Source: Isoperla grammatica
Taxonomy: Eukaryota > Arthropoda > Insecta > Plecoptera > Perlodidae
Reading direction: 5' to 3'
Length of the DNA: 64,000 bases
Assembly (NCBI GenBank): GCA_945910005.1
Contig: OX246747.1
Coordinates: 19,668,686-19,732,685, forward strand
A program made the translations under genes and the position numbers. Shown here in pieces: positions 1 through 11,111 of this stretch. The notes under the pieces were generated by a model. It was not told where the DNA came from. It saw nothing but the letters and a program-made list of their open reading frames with translations, and ran no database searches. Position 1 is the stretch's first letter. Each line of letters opens with the position of its first letter.

Positions 1-601
1 ACGATGAAGAATACAGCCACATTCGCTTGAAGTCACTAGGTCGGAGTTCTGAAGATGACTGATGCTCCTGCCTGGCAGCGCGCTGCTTATATAGCCCGAA
101 AGCCTAAATCCACATTTCAATAGTCTGAAAATTTGTATCGTTAAGTTTTGTGTGGAAGCGAGTTTACACTGTCTACAATTAAAAATAATGTTTTACAAAA
201 CATTAATTTTTGGTTCCCAAAGCATAACAATGCCTATATCTGTCTTTTATTGGATTATAAGAACTTAATAGACATTATGGTTGGGAAGTAAATGTCATTC
301 TCTCGTGACGAGTAGTAAGAGAAAAATTTAACTATCAATTATTTTAAATAATACCTTGCTAAACATGAATAATTGGTGCCCTATGTAAAAGAATGCAAAT
401 TAATGTCTTTAATTGGATTATAAGAACTTAAATCGACATTATAATAGTCCGGTGCGCATTTAAACCCACATTTCCATGGTTTTCCACCTAGGTTTTCCCC
501 CAATACCAACATTTTCCACCTAGGTTATGAATTTGAAACACGATCAAATACTAGTTTCCCCAAGTGTTTTGTTTTGTGTGTTTTGTGTTGTGTTAAAATA
601 A
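1..601. other. Non-coding AT-rich stretch with short direct repeats
   Basis: No coding region is recognised. A block of about 40 bp around a core GGATTATAAGAACTTAA occurs twice (about 237-281 and 400-446), and a TTTTCCACCTAGGTT block occurs twice (about 478-530). These may be the upstream part of the PLE that follows; that link is inference. Confidence 0.4.
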
Positions 602-790
602 TAGTGGCCGCGCTGTTATTTGGTCCTGTTTTGAGTACACTATAGCCTCGTAAATGCCAGACTGTGTTATTATAGTGGCCGCGCTGTTATTTGGTCTTGT
701 ATTGCGTATACAATAGCCTCGTCACTGCCAGACTGAGTTATTATAGTGGCCGCGCTGTTATTTGGTCTTGTATTAAGTATACTATAGTTT
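602..790. repeat. 71-bp tandem repeat, about 2.6 copies
   Basis: Units start at 602, 673 and 744, each beginning TAGTGGCCGCGCTGTTATTT. The third is partial and decays after about 790. The array lies immediately upstream of a PLE reverse transcriptase remnant, where PLEs often carry repeated pseudo-LTR sequence, so it is probably part of that element. Confidence 0.8.
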
Positions 791-830
791 CGTTCTTGTC
801 CGTGGGCGATGCACATCGTCGAGTGAGGGC

Positions 831-870
831 CTCTGAAGATGGGAGATATGACTTTCCCGAAACGTCAGGA
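831..870 (+). ncRNA. Degenerate hammerhead-ribozyme-like motif of a PLE
   Basis: CTGAAGA, then a GGGA/TCCC stem, then CGAAACGTC, bracketed by CCT/AGG, follows the order of a hammerhead core. The canonical CTGATGA has changed, so activity is doubtful. PLE pseudo-LTRs are known to encode such motifs, and this one sits next to a PLE RT. Confidence 0.35.
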
Positions 871-935
871 AGGGAAGGGTAAGTCGGTGCCTCCTTCTTT
901 AGTACATTATTCGCGGCAACAATCCCCAGAAAGTT

Positions 936-2262
936 GCAACAAGTACACACACATATACACGAATATACCAATCACCCAAGGCCTATCCGCAATCGAATAC
1001 TACCTGGGACAACGACCTCGCCACTCCAAACCCGACACTCAGTTCCTCACTGAGCTAGCCCATATGGTGCTACGTAAGAACAACTTCCGCTTCAAGGACC
1101 GGCACTACCTACAGGTTCAAGGTACAGCCATGGGTACTCGTATGGCTCCGTCCTACGCGAATTTGTTCATGGGGAAGCTGGAGAACAGGGGTGCACACCC
1201 CTCTGCTGGCTTAGGTTTATTGACGACATCTTCGTGATTTGGACACACGGACGTGAAGCCCTAGACTCGTTCCTACTGGAGCTCAACACATCTTGCCCTG
1301 TGAACTTCACTTGGGATACTTCGACCCATCACATCACCTTTCTGGACGTTGATGTATTCCTCAAGGAAGGTCACATTAGAACGACCGTCCACTTCAAGCC
1401 CACCAATAGCCAACAGTACCTTCATCACGATAGCTGTCATCCCACGTACACTAAACATGCCTTACCTTATTCACTGGCGGTTAGGGGACGGCGCATCTGT
1501 TCCACCGATCGTGACCTTGCCAATTACTGCCAGCGAATAACCACCGCTTTTGTGGCCAGAGGCTACGACCGAGCCAGGGTGGAGCAGCAAGTTCATCGCC
1601 CACCGAGGACCACGCCTCCCGCCACCTGCGACATTATCCCGCTAACCACCGAGTGGCACCCAGGTCTCCAAGCTCTTAATGCCATCCTTAAGAATGGCTT
1701 TAATATTCTCCAGGCCTCTCCGAGAACCAGGGACATATTCAGCGCCTTCCCCAGAGTGGCATTCAGACGTCCTCCCAACATCGGAGACCTAGTGGTTAGA
1801 CGCGACTGTCAAACCAGAGAAACCACAACAACTCAGCCTAAAGGATCCTACCCCTGCAATAGGCCTAGATGCAAGACATGCATTATGCATCCACCCTCCA
1901 CCACTTTTGAGGCCCAAGCCACAGGCAGAGTTTACCCCATCCGGCACCATAACACCTGTAGCACGGACAATGTGATTTACCAGCTCAGATGCACTCGCTG
2001 TCCGGCTGAGTATGTAGGACTCACAACCACCCCTCTCAGTGTGCGTATGACGGGACACAGACAGAGTGTAAACCAACAAGACATGGAGAAGCCCGTGGCA
2101 GAACATGCAGCACTACATGACTTACCATTCCATTCATGCTTCACCACCAGGATCATAAAATCTTTTCCTGCCAGCTGCAATCCAGGAGAGCTACGAAGAT
2201 GGGAGTTGGCCCATCAGTGGATAACTAAATCTCGCACTCCACCCAACTTAAACATCCGGTGA
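936..2262 (+). pseudogene. Penelope-like element RT/GIY-YIG endonuclease remnant
   Basis: This is the catalytic half of a PLE polyprotein, whose family copies RNA into DNA and integrates with a GIY-YIG nuclease. The first segment (frame of 839-1237) carries RT motifs YTNIP and GTAMGTRMAPSYANLF. After a one-base frame change between about 1180 and 1212 the next frame continues with RFIDDIF (the catalytic Asp pair, 1213-1230) and the RT thumb. The C-terminus (about 1970-2262) holds a GIY-YIG-like nuclease with VIYQLRC and YVGLT and a Cys-rich stretch before it. The N-terminal half of the RT is missing: homology starts abruptly near 936, directly after pseudo-LTR-like sequence, which suggests an internal deletion. 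The frameshift and deletion make it non-functional. The PLE assignment is secure; the subfamily is not. Confidence 0.85.
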
Positions 2263-2405
2263 AGAGGAACTATGTCCCTGCTTCCCCCCACCACCTTCCT
2301 AGCCTCCCAACCCCTTCTTTCTGCCACTCTCCCCCTCCCCCCCAACAGCCAATAGGGCCAGCTAGTTTAGTTCATAGGTTAGGTTAGTTAGTCAGTAGTC
2401 TTCTT

Positions 2406-2446
2406 ACTCCCGAGTGATCAAGGTCTTGTACCGAAACGTCTCGGAA
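2406..2446 (+). ncRNA. Hammerhead-like motif downstream of PLE ORF
   Basis: CCGAG and CTCGG form a closing stem around TGATCA, a short GGT/ACC stem and CGAAACGTC. This has the same layout as the motif upstream of the ORF and marks the 3' pseudo-LTR region of the PLE. The core is degenerate. Confidence 0.35.
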
Positions 2447-2449
2447 AAC

Positions 2450-3612
2450 TTGTGTTGTCCTTTATATATGTTGTCTTTATCTCTATACCACCACGGTCTA
2501 CAATTCAGGTAAGCTGTTGGGGTCTATCCTTCTACCTATCATATTGCTAGCCTTTTGGCCTCTCTTTTATCCTATATACATATTTATATATCACAACTTA
2601 TATCTTCATGTACATTTAGTTATTGTATGTATGTATTATACAGAATCTCTTCCTGTTTCTTTAAGGTATGTGATTATGACTTGCGCATTCTATCAATTAA
2701 TGCCCAGCACCCGGGAGGACACCACGATAGCTTCATTTGGAAGCAGTCGGGGGCATATAGGGAGCTAGAGAGGAGATATCGAAACGGAGAACCACAGAAC
2801 GAGTTCATTTTAGGTACGTATAGGCATACAGGTAAGCCTACAACATGGCATGTCTCTGTCTTTCTTAATCATTGGCTCATTGCCAATATGCACATTTAGT
2901 TTCCTCCTTACTTCTTCATTCCTTTATGATGTTAATATTTTTTCTTTGTTTATAAATGATTCATGCACTTCTCTCCCTTTCCTTTTCTTTATTATTGCCC
3001 TTCATTTGTGATTGTAAGTAGTGATATGTAGTATACATTGTACAGTATTCATTTTTCTTCATTTCACACATGTGAATTTCTTATGTGTCAATTTACTGTT
3101 TTCTTTTCTTTCTTTCTTTTTCTTTCTTATACCCCTTCATATATCTACTTGCTTATTTATGCTTATTTTAATTTATGTTATTGATTTTTTATTATCTCTC
3201 TACAGAAGTTTTGTTTAGCTGTTGTTCTTAGATTACCTTCATGTATATGATTTTGGTTTGGTGCTTTACTGCTTAGTGCTTTCCTTGTTAATTGTACAAT
3301 TGTTTGTAGATGTATTGTACTTTGTATCAGTTTTTCAACTGAATATATGCATTCAATAAATATACTGTATATTTATATACATATTATTGTACATTACTTT
3401 TTGTTGCATAAAATCCCTCTCCCAACTTATTCACAGTCCACTTCTATAAAGGTACACATGTTGTACTTAAATCATCATATCCGTACACATTTTTCTATAT
3501 TAAATTTGACTTATAAATCTATACAGTGTAGATGTATAATGATGACATGTCCTGTATTCACCCCCTTATGTGTGGACTTTTCAACTCACAATTAAGTATT
3601 TTTCACCTACTA
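2450..3612. other. T-rich non-coding stretch
   Basis: The stretch is rich in pyrimidine runs and ATG-poor. The small open frames here (for example 3021-3218) have low-complexity composition and I recognise no protein. I see no gene in it. Confidence 0.4.
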
Positions 3613-3780
3613 GATTAGATTATTTGGGCTTAACGTCTCATATTTTTGCACCGAGGCTAATCGAGACAATGAGTGGGTGATATATGAAGATCAAATAGGG
3701 GGCTGTTTGGAGGAAAGGGGCAAGTAGGAGGGCGGGGTGAAAAATTGGAAGGGGGAGGAAAGGGGATTGGGGTGTGGACT
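3613..3780 (-). mobile_element. SINE-like family, truncated head-A copy
   Basis: The shared 3' module (TTGGGCTTAACGTCTCATAT through a GGAGGAAAGGGGCAAGTAGG block) is present, but the copy stops at GGGTGTGGACT and lacks the terminal CCTGCCC head. Strand is given in the presumed SINE sense, with the (ATCA)n tail at the 3' end. Confidence 0.75.
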
Positions 3781-5689
3781 AACATTGCCAATAAATCAAT
3801 AATTTAGTATTGTAGAAACAAAAAATAAGGATGTTATTAACTGTAGTGCCATGCTACTGTCAATGTGTGTAGATATAGTGAAAGATTATCGACTCAGATT
3901 TGAAATTTTGATGCATTTGTTCTACAAGGTACAAATTCCAGAATACGTTTATAACACTTTGACACATTTATGATGCAAAGTTTACCAAAATTAGCTCACT
4001 CTAGTTGGTCAGAAAAAATCTCAAAGTCAAATATTTGAAAATAAAATAAAAATCGAAATCTCTCAATATCTAATTCCATTTTGAGCTTACAAAGTTGCGT
4101 GTGGTATTAAAAGTCGTGTATTTGTACTGCCAATTAGCATAATTTGGAAAAATGTGGTATTTTTGCATTTTGATAGTGGTTAAACAATAAAAATAGACCA
4201 AACTATCCGCACAAAAGTATTTACCGCACTTTAGTCACATAAAAATGATAGAAGTAATTAATATAAAACAAATATGTTTACACGATTGTATAGGTTAAAC
4301 AACTCGCTAAAACTTTGTCACTGGTCAAACTTCGAGACGTGAACTTCATAGCATCGTTTTTCTTATTTCCCTTGTCGCGGTGCGCCGGCCGTGGTCGCTC
4401 CCGCGCGCTAACCAGCCATAAGGCCCGTGCTACTCCCGCCCGAGGCGAGCGTGTTTTATTAGACTTGACAACAAAATGTGCACACAACACTTCTTTAGTC
4501 GGTTCTTTATTAAAAAACTGTATTTTTGTTGTAATTATACTTTTGTGATTTACATTTTTAACAAAAAAAGTCAGAAGAGGCTCAATATTTCTCTAGGCTT
4601 CAAATTAAAAACAAATAAATATTCTCATTGATTTTTCCATTCTTCCAAATTAGGGACTACATTTTTTTATGAGTATTTGAAAACATATTTTTGATCAGAA
4701 AAGTAAAGTGTATCACTTCATTATGGATCAAAAACATTCCATCATCACATCATCGTTGACCAAACACAAATTATGGAACTTAAACGATTTGATTAATTAT
4801 AAAAATATTAAAAAAAAATTATAAACAGATAAAAATAGCAAATATAAATTGTTATTAGATGTAGCTATTGTAGTTTTATTTTTCATTTATCAGCATCTAC
4901 ATAAGCATATTTTTATTTTATAGACACGGATATGATGATAATGCTCTTGCATTAGGCCCTACTTATGCAAACTAACGAGTGCACAAGGTATATGGAATAC
5001 TTAAAATAGGAACACAAATCGGAACACCCGTGTGCATTATGCAGTTGCTTGCCCCCAGCACATGCGCTATCCGGGTGTGACACTGTCTCCTCGTTGTTTG
5101 GTATAGGGAAATAAGAAGTATTTCGTCAAATATGTGAATGTATATTTCGAGCGAGGAACTTGTTTCACTCGGATTTTTTCACGAAGGAGGAAACAAAAAC
5201 GCGTTTGTGGTAGCTCGAAATTTTGCATCCAAACTGTATGATTCATCAGGTAAATTTAAAAAAATACCAGTATTCACTAAACGAATTGAATTTATTGGGT
5301 TTAAGGGCGCTTCAACCAGTAAGGACATTTTGCTTCACTAAACGAAGAAGACGACATCAGTTGCATCAGTTGCAAACCTTCCCCCTTGTAAGGGATCCTT
5401 CATTCTACACGTATGAAACGCAGTTTGGCAATGCAACATGCTTCGCAAACCCAAAACTATGTTCGTGTTAAGTTTTTCAAGATACACAAATATTGTCCGT
5501 AAGAAAATTATATTTTAAAAAAGTTTGCTTATACGTTGTAAAACGCAAAACTTTATTTCACTCGATTAGCCACTGTCAAAATACCACAACTAATTTAAAT
5601 AAAAATTTAACTCTACCATATGTGATGAAACGTGCCCTACAAAAATAAATCACATACCTTGGTTCTACAGTATACAATGCAATCCCAGA
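3781..5689. other. AT-rich intergenic stretch with a GC-rich island
   Basis: No gene is recognised. The bases at about 4370-4450 are markedly GC-rich (CGCGGTGCGCCGGCCGTGG) within otherwise AT-rich sequence. Short open frames at 4315-4548 and 5138-5471 resemble no family I know. Confidence 0.35.
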
Positions 5690-5690
5690 T

Positions 5691-6072
5691 TGATTAATTG
5701 ATTAATGGGGCTTAACGTCTCATATTTATGCAACGATGGCTAATCGAGACGATGAGCGGGTGAAAATGAAGATGAGAAAGATGATAATGAAGAATAAAGC
5801 CACATCCGAATCAGATCCATTGTACGTCGCGTGAGTCGTCATACGGGAGTCCAGCAAGGGAGGGCAGGGCCAAGTGGGAGAAGAAATATTCAATGGGAGA
5901 ATGGGGGGTGTAAGGGGATTGGGGTGTGGACTGCACTTCGTCTGACTTCTCCTCCTCGACCAGTCCGGCTTGGGTGGCCCTACCAGAAGCATACGCTTCC
6001 GCCGGCATAGCTCTCGGGATCAACAAAGCACGCAAAACTGCCCACCACGATAAGGTGGCAGTCCCTGGGCAG
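5691..6072 (-). mobile_element. SINE-like family, composite copy (head A plus B-type body)
   Basis: The left part matches the B-type body (AATGGGGCTTAACGTCTC, then CCACATCCGAATCAGATCC and GGAGTCCAGCAAGGGAGGG). The right part switches to the A-type head ending GTCCCTGGGCAGG. The copy at 39759-40143 has the same composite layout, so this is a subfamily and not a chance junction. Confidence 0.8.
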
Positions 6073-6098
6073 GACGGCTCAAGCGAATCAGAGCTCGA

Positions 6099-6465
6099 TT
6101 GATTGATTAATGGGGCTTTACGTCTCATATTTTTGCAACAATGGCTAATCGAGACGATGAGCGGGTGATAATGAAGATGAGAAAGATGACGATGAAGAAT
6201 AAAGCCACATCCGAATCTGAGCCATTGAACGTCGCGTGGGTCGTCATATGGGAGTCCAGCAAGGGAGGGCAGGGCCAAATGGGAGGAGAAATATTCAATG
6301 GGACAGTGGGGGGGAAAGGGACAGGGTCTCCTTTTGTCGCCTCTTACGACTAGCAGAGTCACTCTGGGCCTATCCTACCCCGGGCCGAGACGGGTCTCCT
6401 TTCGTCGGCTCTTACGACTAGCAGAGTCACTCTGGGCCTATTCTACCCCGGGCCGAGACGGGTCA
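6099..6465 (-). mobile_element. SINE-like family, head-B copy
   Basis: It runs from ATTGATTGATTAATGGGGCT to GGGCCGAGACGGGTC. The terminal segment with TTACGACTAGCAGAGTCACT occurs twice in tandem (about 6340-6400 and 6401-6465), so the head is partly duplicated. A poly-G tract follows at 6477-6492. Confidence 0.8.
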
Positions 6466-6497
6466 ATCGACAGGTCGGGGGGGGGGGGGGGAGAGAC

Positions 6498-6989
6498 ATG
6501 TTAGACCAATTCCGTATCGGCCAGACGATAATGCCCCGTTTTATCGTCTCACAGCTCATCGGCGCGCAGTTCCTAACATATAACGGGGAAATCGCAGACA
6601 ACATTGTTAGAATACTGAAATCGTGTGGAAAGCACGTTCAGATTACGCCATCTTGGATCGATTCACTGCAATCCCCAAACGCAACTCTAGACTCCCTGGA
6701 AAAGGCAAATCGAAAACAATGCAAAGATAAAATGGTCAAGAAATGCCTTGATCGTCTGACCACTGGAACTTTGTTAATATATGCAACAATCTCGAAACGA
6801 AAGAGTAAGACATTTGCTTCCAGTTCAAAGAAAGTGCAAGTTAAGAAAACTGTCGACTCCCGATCAACTGTTGACCGAGCCGCAATGAAAGAAGTGATTC
6901 TGCTTCTTACCTGTGGTTCAAAACCTCCAAGCTCAAAACAGTTCTCACAATGGATCAACTTGACGTCTCTTTCCCATATTATGCAATAA
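6498..6989 (+). other. Unrecognised 163-codon open frame
   Basis: I do not recognise this protein. It is Lys/Ser-rich, with no visible signal peptide or membrane segment, and starts just after a SINE-like copy and a poly-G tract. A second short open frame (6950-7132) follows in another register. It may be the upstream part of the transposase-like remnant at 7670-8506, but the sequence does not prove this. Confidence 0.25.
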
Positions 6990-7512
6990 TTGATATGGGG
7001 ATGGCGTGGAATAAGGTACAACCAGCTGGCCCCTGGGCCAATTTTGCGCGAAATCTTTTTATGTATATCATTCGCCGACATCCAAATGCAGTTGCAAGTT
7101 CTCTCTTTGTTTACATGTTTGACAGTCTCTAATTATAAGTTTCAATTTTAGTTCTTGGTGTTTTGCCTATTAACTAGCCAAACATATTTTCTTGCATAAT
7201 TATTATACAGGACGGTTTGAAAGTTTCTGAGTCCCATACTGTTTATTAGGTTTACAGTTGTGGAAAAGGAACAGAACAACGAACCATTTCCACTCATCTG
7301 CCAGACTCCAGAGACGCCACGGCCTGCTACCGAATCTGCTGGAGCTGCTACTTCCTCTCGCAGCTCTAGCAGATGTCGGAGTAGGCTGGCCGTAATCAGC
7401 AAAGAGCATGAAGAGAGGATGTAGCAGTTCACGTGTGATGCTACAAGGCAAACAAGCCTACACGAGCTGCGCATCCTGGAGTCGAGGGCCCAGAGGGAGG
7501 AGTTCCTTATCG

Positions 7513-7572
7513 AGGAGAAATATTCAGTGGGACAGTGGGGGACAGGGTCTCCTTTTGTCGCCTCGTACGACA
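7513..7572 (-). mobile_element. SINE-like family, head-B fragment
   Basis: GGAGAAATATTCAGTGGGAC followed by GGGTCTCCTTTTGTCGCCTC matches the inner head of the B-type copies at 6099-6465 and 18359-18665. The rest of the unit is missing. Confidence 0.6.
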
Positions 7573-7669
7573 AAATGAAGGGTAGAGTCATGTACACTGT
7601 AGTCAGTACAGTCCCCCAACTCAGGCGTTATACGAGATATTGGATGTGACCGTTTTTTTGGTCCACTAT

Positions 7670-8506
7670 TGGAGCGACGCCCAAATGCACGTTTACAAGG
7701 AATACTGTCGAAACACAGATGTCTAAAAAATCAGCATTGATGCCACAGGCGGAGTTGTATGTAGGATACATCGTCCAGGTGGTTTCTCGAGTAGACACAT
7801 ATTTTTGTACAGGGTCACGGTCTGTGACAATTTCTCCATCGCCGTTAAAAGCGCCCAAAATCCAAAAATCAATCAATCTAAACAACAGTATTCTGTGTGC
7901 GATATGTTGTCGGAACGTCATGATGCCAACAGTATTTATTACTGGCTTAATCAATGGGTGCGAGATGGGGCACCGACAGCAAAAGAGATTGTCACAGATA
8001 TGTCATTGGCTCTTTAATCAGCACGTTCACATGTTTCAAATCTCTCGCGGACTATATCCAAGAGTGCAGCAAAATTCTGTTTGGGATGTCCGCTCAGTTG
8101 CATCTTCCAGGAGGCTTTATAAGGTGTGATGTTTCTCATATTATGACAAATATTGGTGACTGACCGTGCTTGAGGGGACGAGCTAAACGTATCAGGCGGA
8201 TGAGTAATGGCACAGATAATTCAATGCACCGATCTTCAAGAAAAGAAGAATTTAGTAAAAGCTGTTACTACCTTTGCTCTGAGTGAGACAGAAGGGGTTG
8301 ACAGTGTGACTCAGGAACCAGCTCAGTGTGAAACAGCAAAAGAACTGTTGAAAACCAAGATCGCTATTGGTAAATTCACAGATAACAAAGCTGATGTTTT
8401 CCTACAAAGTTGGGAAGATGCCGATATGGTTAACAGGACTGATGAGCAAAATGAGATAATCCCGCAAGATTTCATCACTGCACTTCAACCATTCAAATCA
8501 TCTTAA
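7670..8506 (+). pseudogene. Transposase-like remnant of an unnamed invertebrate family
   Basis: The segments read in two or three frames: IDATGGVV with a following RHIFLYRV (about 7730-7810), MLSERHDANSIYYWLNQWV with a downstream EIVTDMS (7905-8010), FIRCDVSHIM after a shift (about 8110-8150), then FALSETEGVDSVTQEPAQCE (8207-8506). To my knowledge this order (Asp-rich IDATG block, then H-D pair, then a D-S-containing strand, then D-V-H) recurs in a transposase-like family scattered through invertebrate genomes, possibly RNase H-fold (DDE). That is recollection, not a search. Several stops and frame changes interrupt it, and a SINE-like copy truncates its 3' end at 8507. Catalytic assignment is uncertain. 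Confidence 0.45.
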
Positions 8507-8660
8507 GGATTGATATTTGGGCTTAACGTCTTATATTTTTGCAACTTGGCTAATCAAGACAATGAGTGGGTGATTACGAAGATGGAATTGGAGGCTCTTT
8601 GGAGGAAAAGGGCAAGCAGGAGGGCGCGTGAGAAAAGGGGAAAGGGGAGGAAACGGGAAC
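8507..8660 (-). mobile_element. SINE-like family, truncated head-A copy
   Basis: The shared module (TTGGGCTTAACGTCTTATAT ... TTGGAGGAAAAGGGCAAGCA) ends at GGGGAGGAAACGGGA. The head is missing, and the copy abuts the Helitron remnant. Confidence 0.75.
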
Positions 8661-9985
8661 ACCACCAGGGCGCGGCGGTCGGTATGATTACCATCATGCA
8701 ATCAACCACAATCAACTCGCTGCGGTACTTTGCCCAGAACTGCCAGGACGCGATGACGGTGATGCTCAAGTACGGCAGGCCCGACAACATGATCACCCTG
8801 AGTCAAGCAGAACCTGCGTCGCGGCGAGGAGGCCAACAACCGTCCCGACATCAGCAACGCCAGTGTTCCAGGTGAGGCTCGAGCTACTGCTCGACGAACT
8901 AATGAACAAGAAGGTGGTGAGACACGTGGCAAACTACGTGAATGCCATCGAGTTCCAGAAGCGGAGGCTGCCGCACGACCACATCGTGATGATAATGCGT
9001 GAGTACGACAAGCCGCGAACGGTTGCCGACCTGGACAAGCAGGTCAGGGCCAACATCCCGGACCCTAGGCTCTACAAGCTGGTCAGGGCCAACATCCCGG
9101 ACCCCAGGCTCTAGAAGCTGGTCAGGGCCAACATCCCGCACCCCAGGCTCTACAAGCTGGTCAGGGCCAACATCCCGCACCCCAGGCTCTACAAGCTGGT
9201 CAGGGCCAACATCCCGGACCCCAGGCTCTACAAGCTGGTCAGGGCCAACATCCCGGTCCCCAGGCTCTACAAGCTGGTCAGGGCCAACATCCCGGACCCC
9301 AGGCTCTACAAGCTGGTCAGGGCCAACATCCCGGACCCCAGGCTCTACAAGCTGGTCAGGGCCAACATCCCGGACCCCAGGCTCTACAAGCTGGTCAGGG
9401 CCAACATCCCGGACCCCAGGCTCTACAAGCTGGTCAGGGCCAACATCCCGGACCCCAGGCTCTACAAGCTTGTCAGGGCCAACATCCCGGACCCTAGGCT
9501 CTACAAGCTGGTCAGGGCCAACATCCCGGACCCCAGGCTCTACAAGCTGGTCACCACAATGATGATCCACAACGTGTATTCGTCAAAGTGCTAGAGGCCG
9601 CAGTCGCAGGTGTGCTCCAAGTACTACCCGAGGCCCTACTCTGCGGAGATCGTCTTCAACGTCAAGGGCGGAGCCAAGCACAGACGCACCCCCCACCCCC
9701 CCAGCGAGGGGGGCCAGTCGTTTGTCAAGGCGGGACACGTCAACACGGATGCGGACGTCGTACCGTACAGTCCCTACCTGTTGCTGAGACAGAACGCTCG
9801 CGTCAACGTCGAGCCGTGCGTCAGCGAGCGCTGTTACATGTACATATGCGACTACATCACCAAAGGTAACGCCAGCGCGAAGGTCAGTTTCCACGAGGTC
9901 GCGGACAAACCCAACGGCGACACTACCGCCGGTGCCGTCGTCTACGATGAGGTCACCACCACCACCATGAGGTGTACCTATTTTG
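8661..9985 (+). pseudogene. Helitron Rep-domain remnant
   Basis: Helitron Rep proteins nick and transfer DNA strands by rolling-circle chemistry. The family order is visible: CQDAMTVMLKYGRPDNMIT (about 8735-8800), then after a frame change the stretch LLLDELMNKKVVRH, AIEFQKRRLPHDHIVMIM (8945-8998, containing the HxH metal site, here HDH), DKPRTVADLDKQV, a repeated RANIPDPRLYKLV block, MMIHNVYS, and finally YMYICDYITKG (about 9835-9870), which matches the catalytic Tyr pair region. In-frame stops occur at about 9112 and at 9592. No helicase domain follows. The base composition is clearly more GC-rich than the flanks, as if recently arrived. The Helitron call is confident; the element is dead. 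Confidence 0.8.
9044..9550. repeat. 39-bp minisatellite, 13 copies, in frame within the Helitron Rep domain
   Basis: The 39-bp unit encodes 13 residues (RANIPDPRLYKLV) and repeats 13 times with few substitutions. Because 39 is a multiple of 3, the host frame is kept, except that unit 2 has a TAG. Single-copy Rep homologues have one such segment between the HxH motif and MIH, so this is a local amplification of a coding segment. Confidence 0.95.
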
Positions 9986-10127
9986 TATTTTGTATTATGT
10001 AATTGTAATTAATGGTATAATTTTTGCAAATTTTGTTTCTGTTTACATGTGTAATTAACTGTACGGCTGAAGAGAGCCTCCGCACAGACGGTGGCTCTGC
10101 AATAGCCTATACATTAAATAAATAAAT
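9986..10127 (+). other. LINE-type 3' tail
   Basis: A hairpin-forming stretch (GAGAGCCTCCGCACAGACGG region) is followed by ATTAAATAAATAAATAAT. This looks like the 3' end of a non-LTR element whose body is not present. Confidence 0.35.
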
Positions 10128-11095
10128 AATCCTCAAGCCATCATTTCCTCTGCAGAAACGAAGGACCACATTTACTGTTTAAAAAATAGAAAAGCCCCCG
10201 GAATAGATGGGATTCCAAACATCGCCTTAAAGTACCTACCTCACAGGGCGGTCGTTCTTCTAACTAACATCTTCAATGCCATGACAAGGACACCTCATTC
10301 CTCACCAAACCTAAAATCATCTAATGTTATCATGTTCCTCAAACCAGGTAAAGACCCGACCTTCCCGCAAAATTACCAGCCAATCAGTTTACTCACAGGT
10401 ATTTCAAAATTATACGAAAAAGTCATATATTCACAAATACTTAAACATATCAACGATAACAACATACTAATAAATTAACAGTTTGGATTCAGAAAAGGTC
10501 ATTCTACTACACAACAACTAGCCAGAGTAGTAGATGAGATATCAGACGGTGTCAACTCCAACCGCGTTACAGCAGCAGTCTCCCTAGACATAGCAACCGC
10601 TTTTGACAAGGTATGATTGATTATTTGGGCTTAACGTCTCATATTTTTGCAACTAGGCTAATCAAGACGATGAGTGGGTGATAATGAAGATAAAATCGGG
10701 TGCTCTTTGGAGGAAAGGGGGCAAGTAGAAGGGCGCGTAAGGAAAGGGGAAAGGGGAGGAAAGGCGATTGGGGTGTGGACTGCACTTCGTCTGACTTCTC
10801 CTCCTCGACCAGTCCGGCTAGAGTGGCCCTACCAGAAGCATACGCTTCCGCCGGCATAGCTCTCGGGATCAACAAAGCACACAAACCTGCCCACCACGAT
10901 AAGGTTGCAGTCCCTGGGCAGGTTGACAAGGTATGGCAAAACGGGTTGTACTACAAACTACTGCAACTTAAGTTCCCACCTTACTTAATTAACTTACTAA
11001 TCTCATATCTTTCTGACCACCAATTCCAAGTTTCCCACGGAAATAGCCCTCCACCCCACGGCCCATACAAGCAGGTGTCCCCCAAGGATTCATCT
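10128..11095 (+). pseudogene. Jockey-type non-LTR RT remnant split by a SINE-like element
   Basis: The upstream part (10128-10615) encodes the RT fingers: KAPGIDGIPN, then VIMFLKPGKDPTFPQNYQPI, SLLTGISKLYEKV, then after a stop FGFRKGHSTTQQLA, and VSLDIATAFDKV with the catalytic Asp region. Translation resumes after the insertion (10936-11095) with VWQNGLYYKLLQLKFPPYLI and degenerates near GPYKQVSPK, before the second catalytic Asp pair. An in-frame TAA at about 10476 also breaks it. The insertion at 10616-10922 is flanked by a duplicated TTGACAAGGTATG, proving that the RT was there first. No ORF1, endonuclease or RNase H is seen, so it is truncated at both ends. Confidence 0.85.
10616..10922 (-). 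mobile_element. SINE-like family, full-length head-A copy with target duplication
   Basis: The 307-bp unit is bounded by the direct repeat TTGACAAGGTATG (10603-10615 and 10923-10935). In its presumed sense it starts CCTGCCCAGGGACTGC, carries a GAGAGCTATGCCGGCGGAAG block, a C/T-rich middle, GAGACGTTAAGCCCAAATAA and ends in a short AATC-type tail. No RNA polymerase III box was confidently identified. Confidence 0.9.
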
Positions 11096-11111
11096 GGTAC
11101 TACAAGAGTGT

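Noticed and set aside
2517..3595. Hydrophobic small ORFs (for example 3021-3218)
   Set aside because: They arise from T-rich sequence and show no protein-like conservation or context.
5811..6362. 183-aa minus-strand ORF with repeated Leu/Pro-rich segments
   Set aside because: It is the translation of two adjacent SINE-like copies; similar frames appear wherever the family occurs.
8899..9570. 223-aa minus-strand ORF and 187-aa plus-strand ORF over the 39-bp array
   Set aside because: Both are shadows of the repeat in registers other than the Helitron frame.
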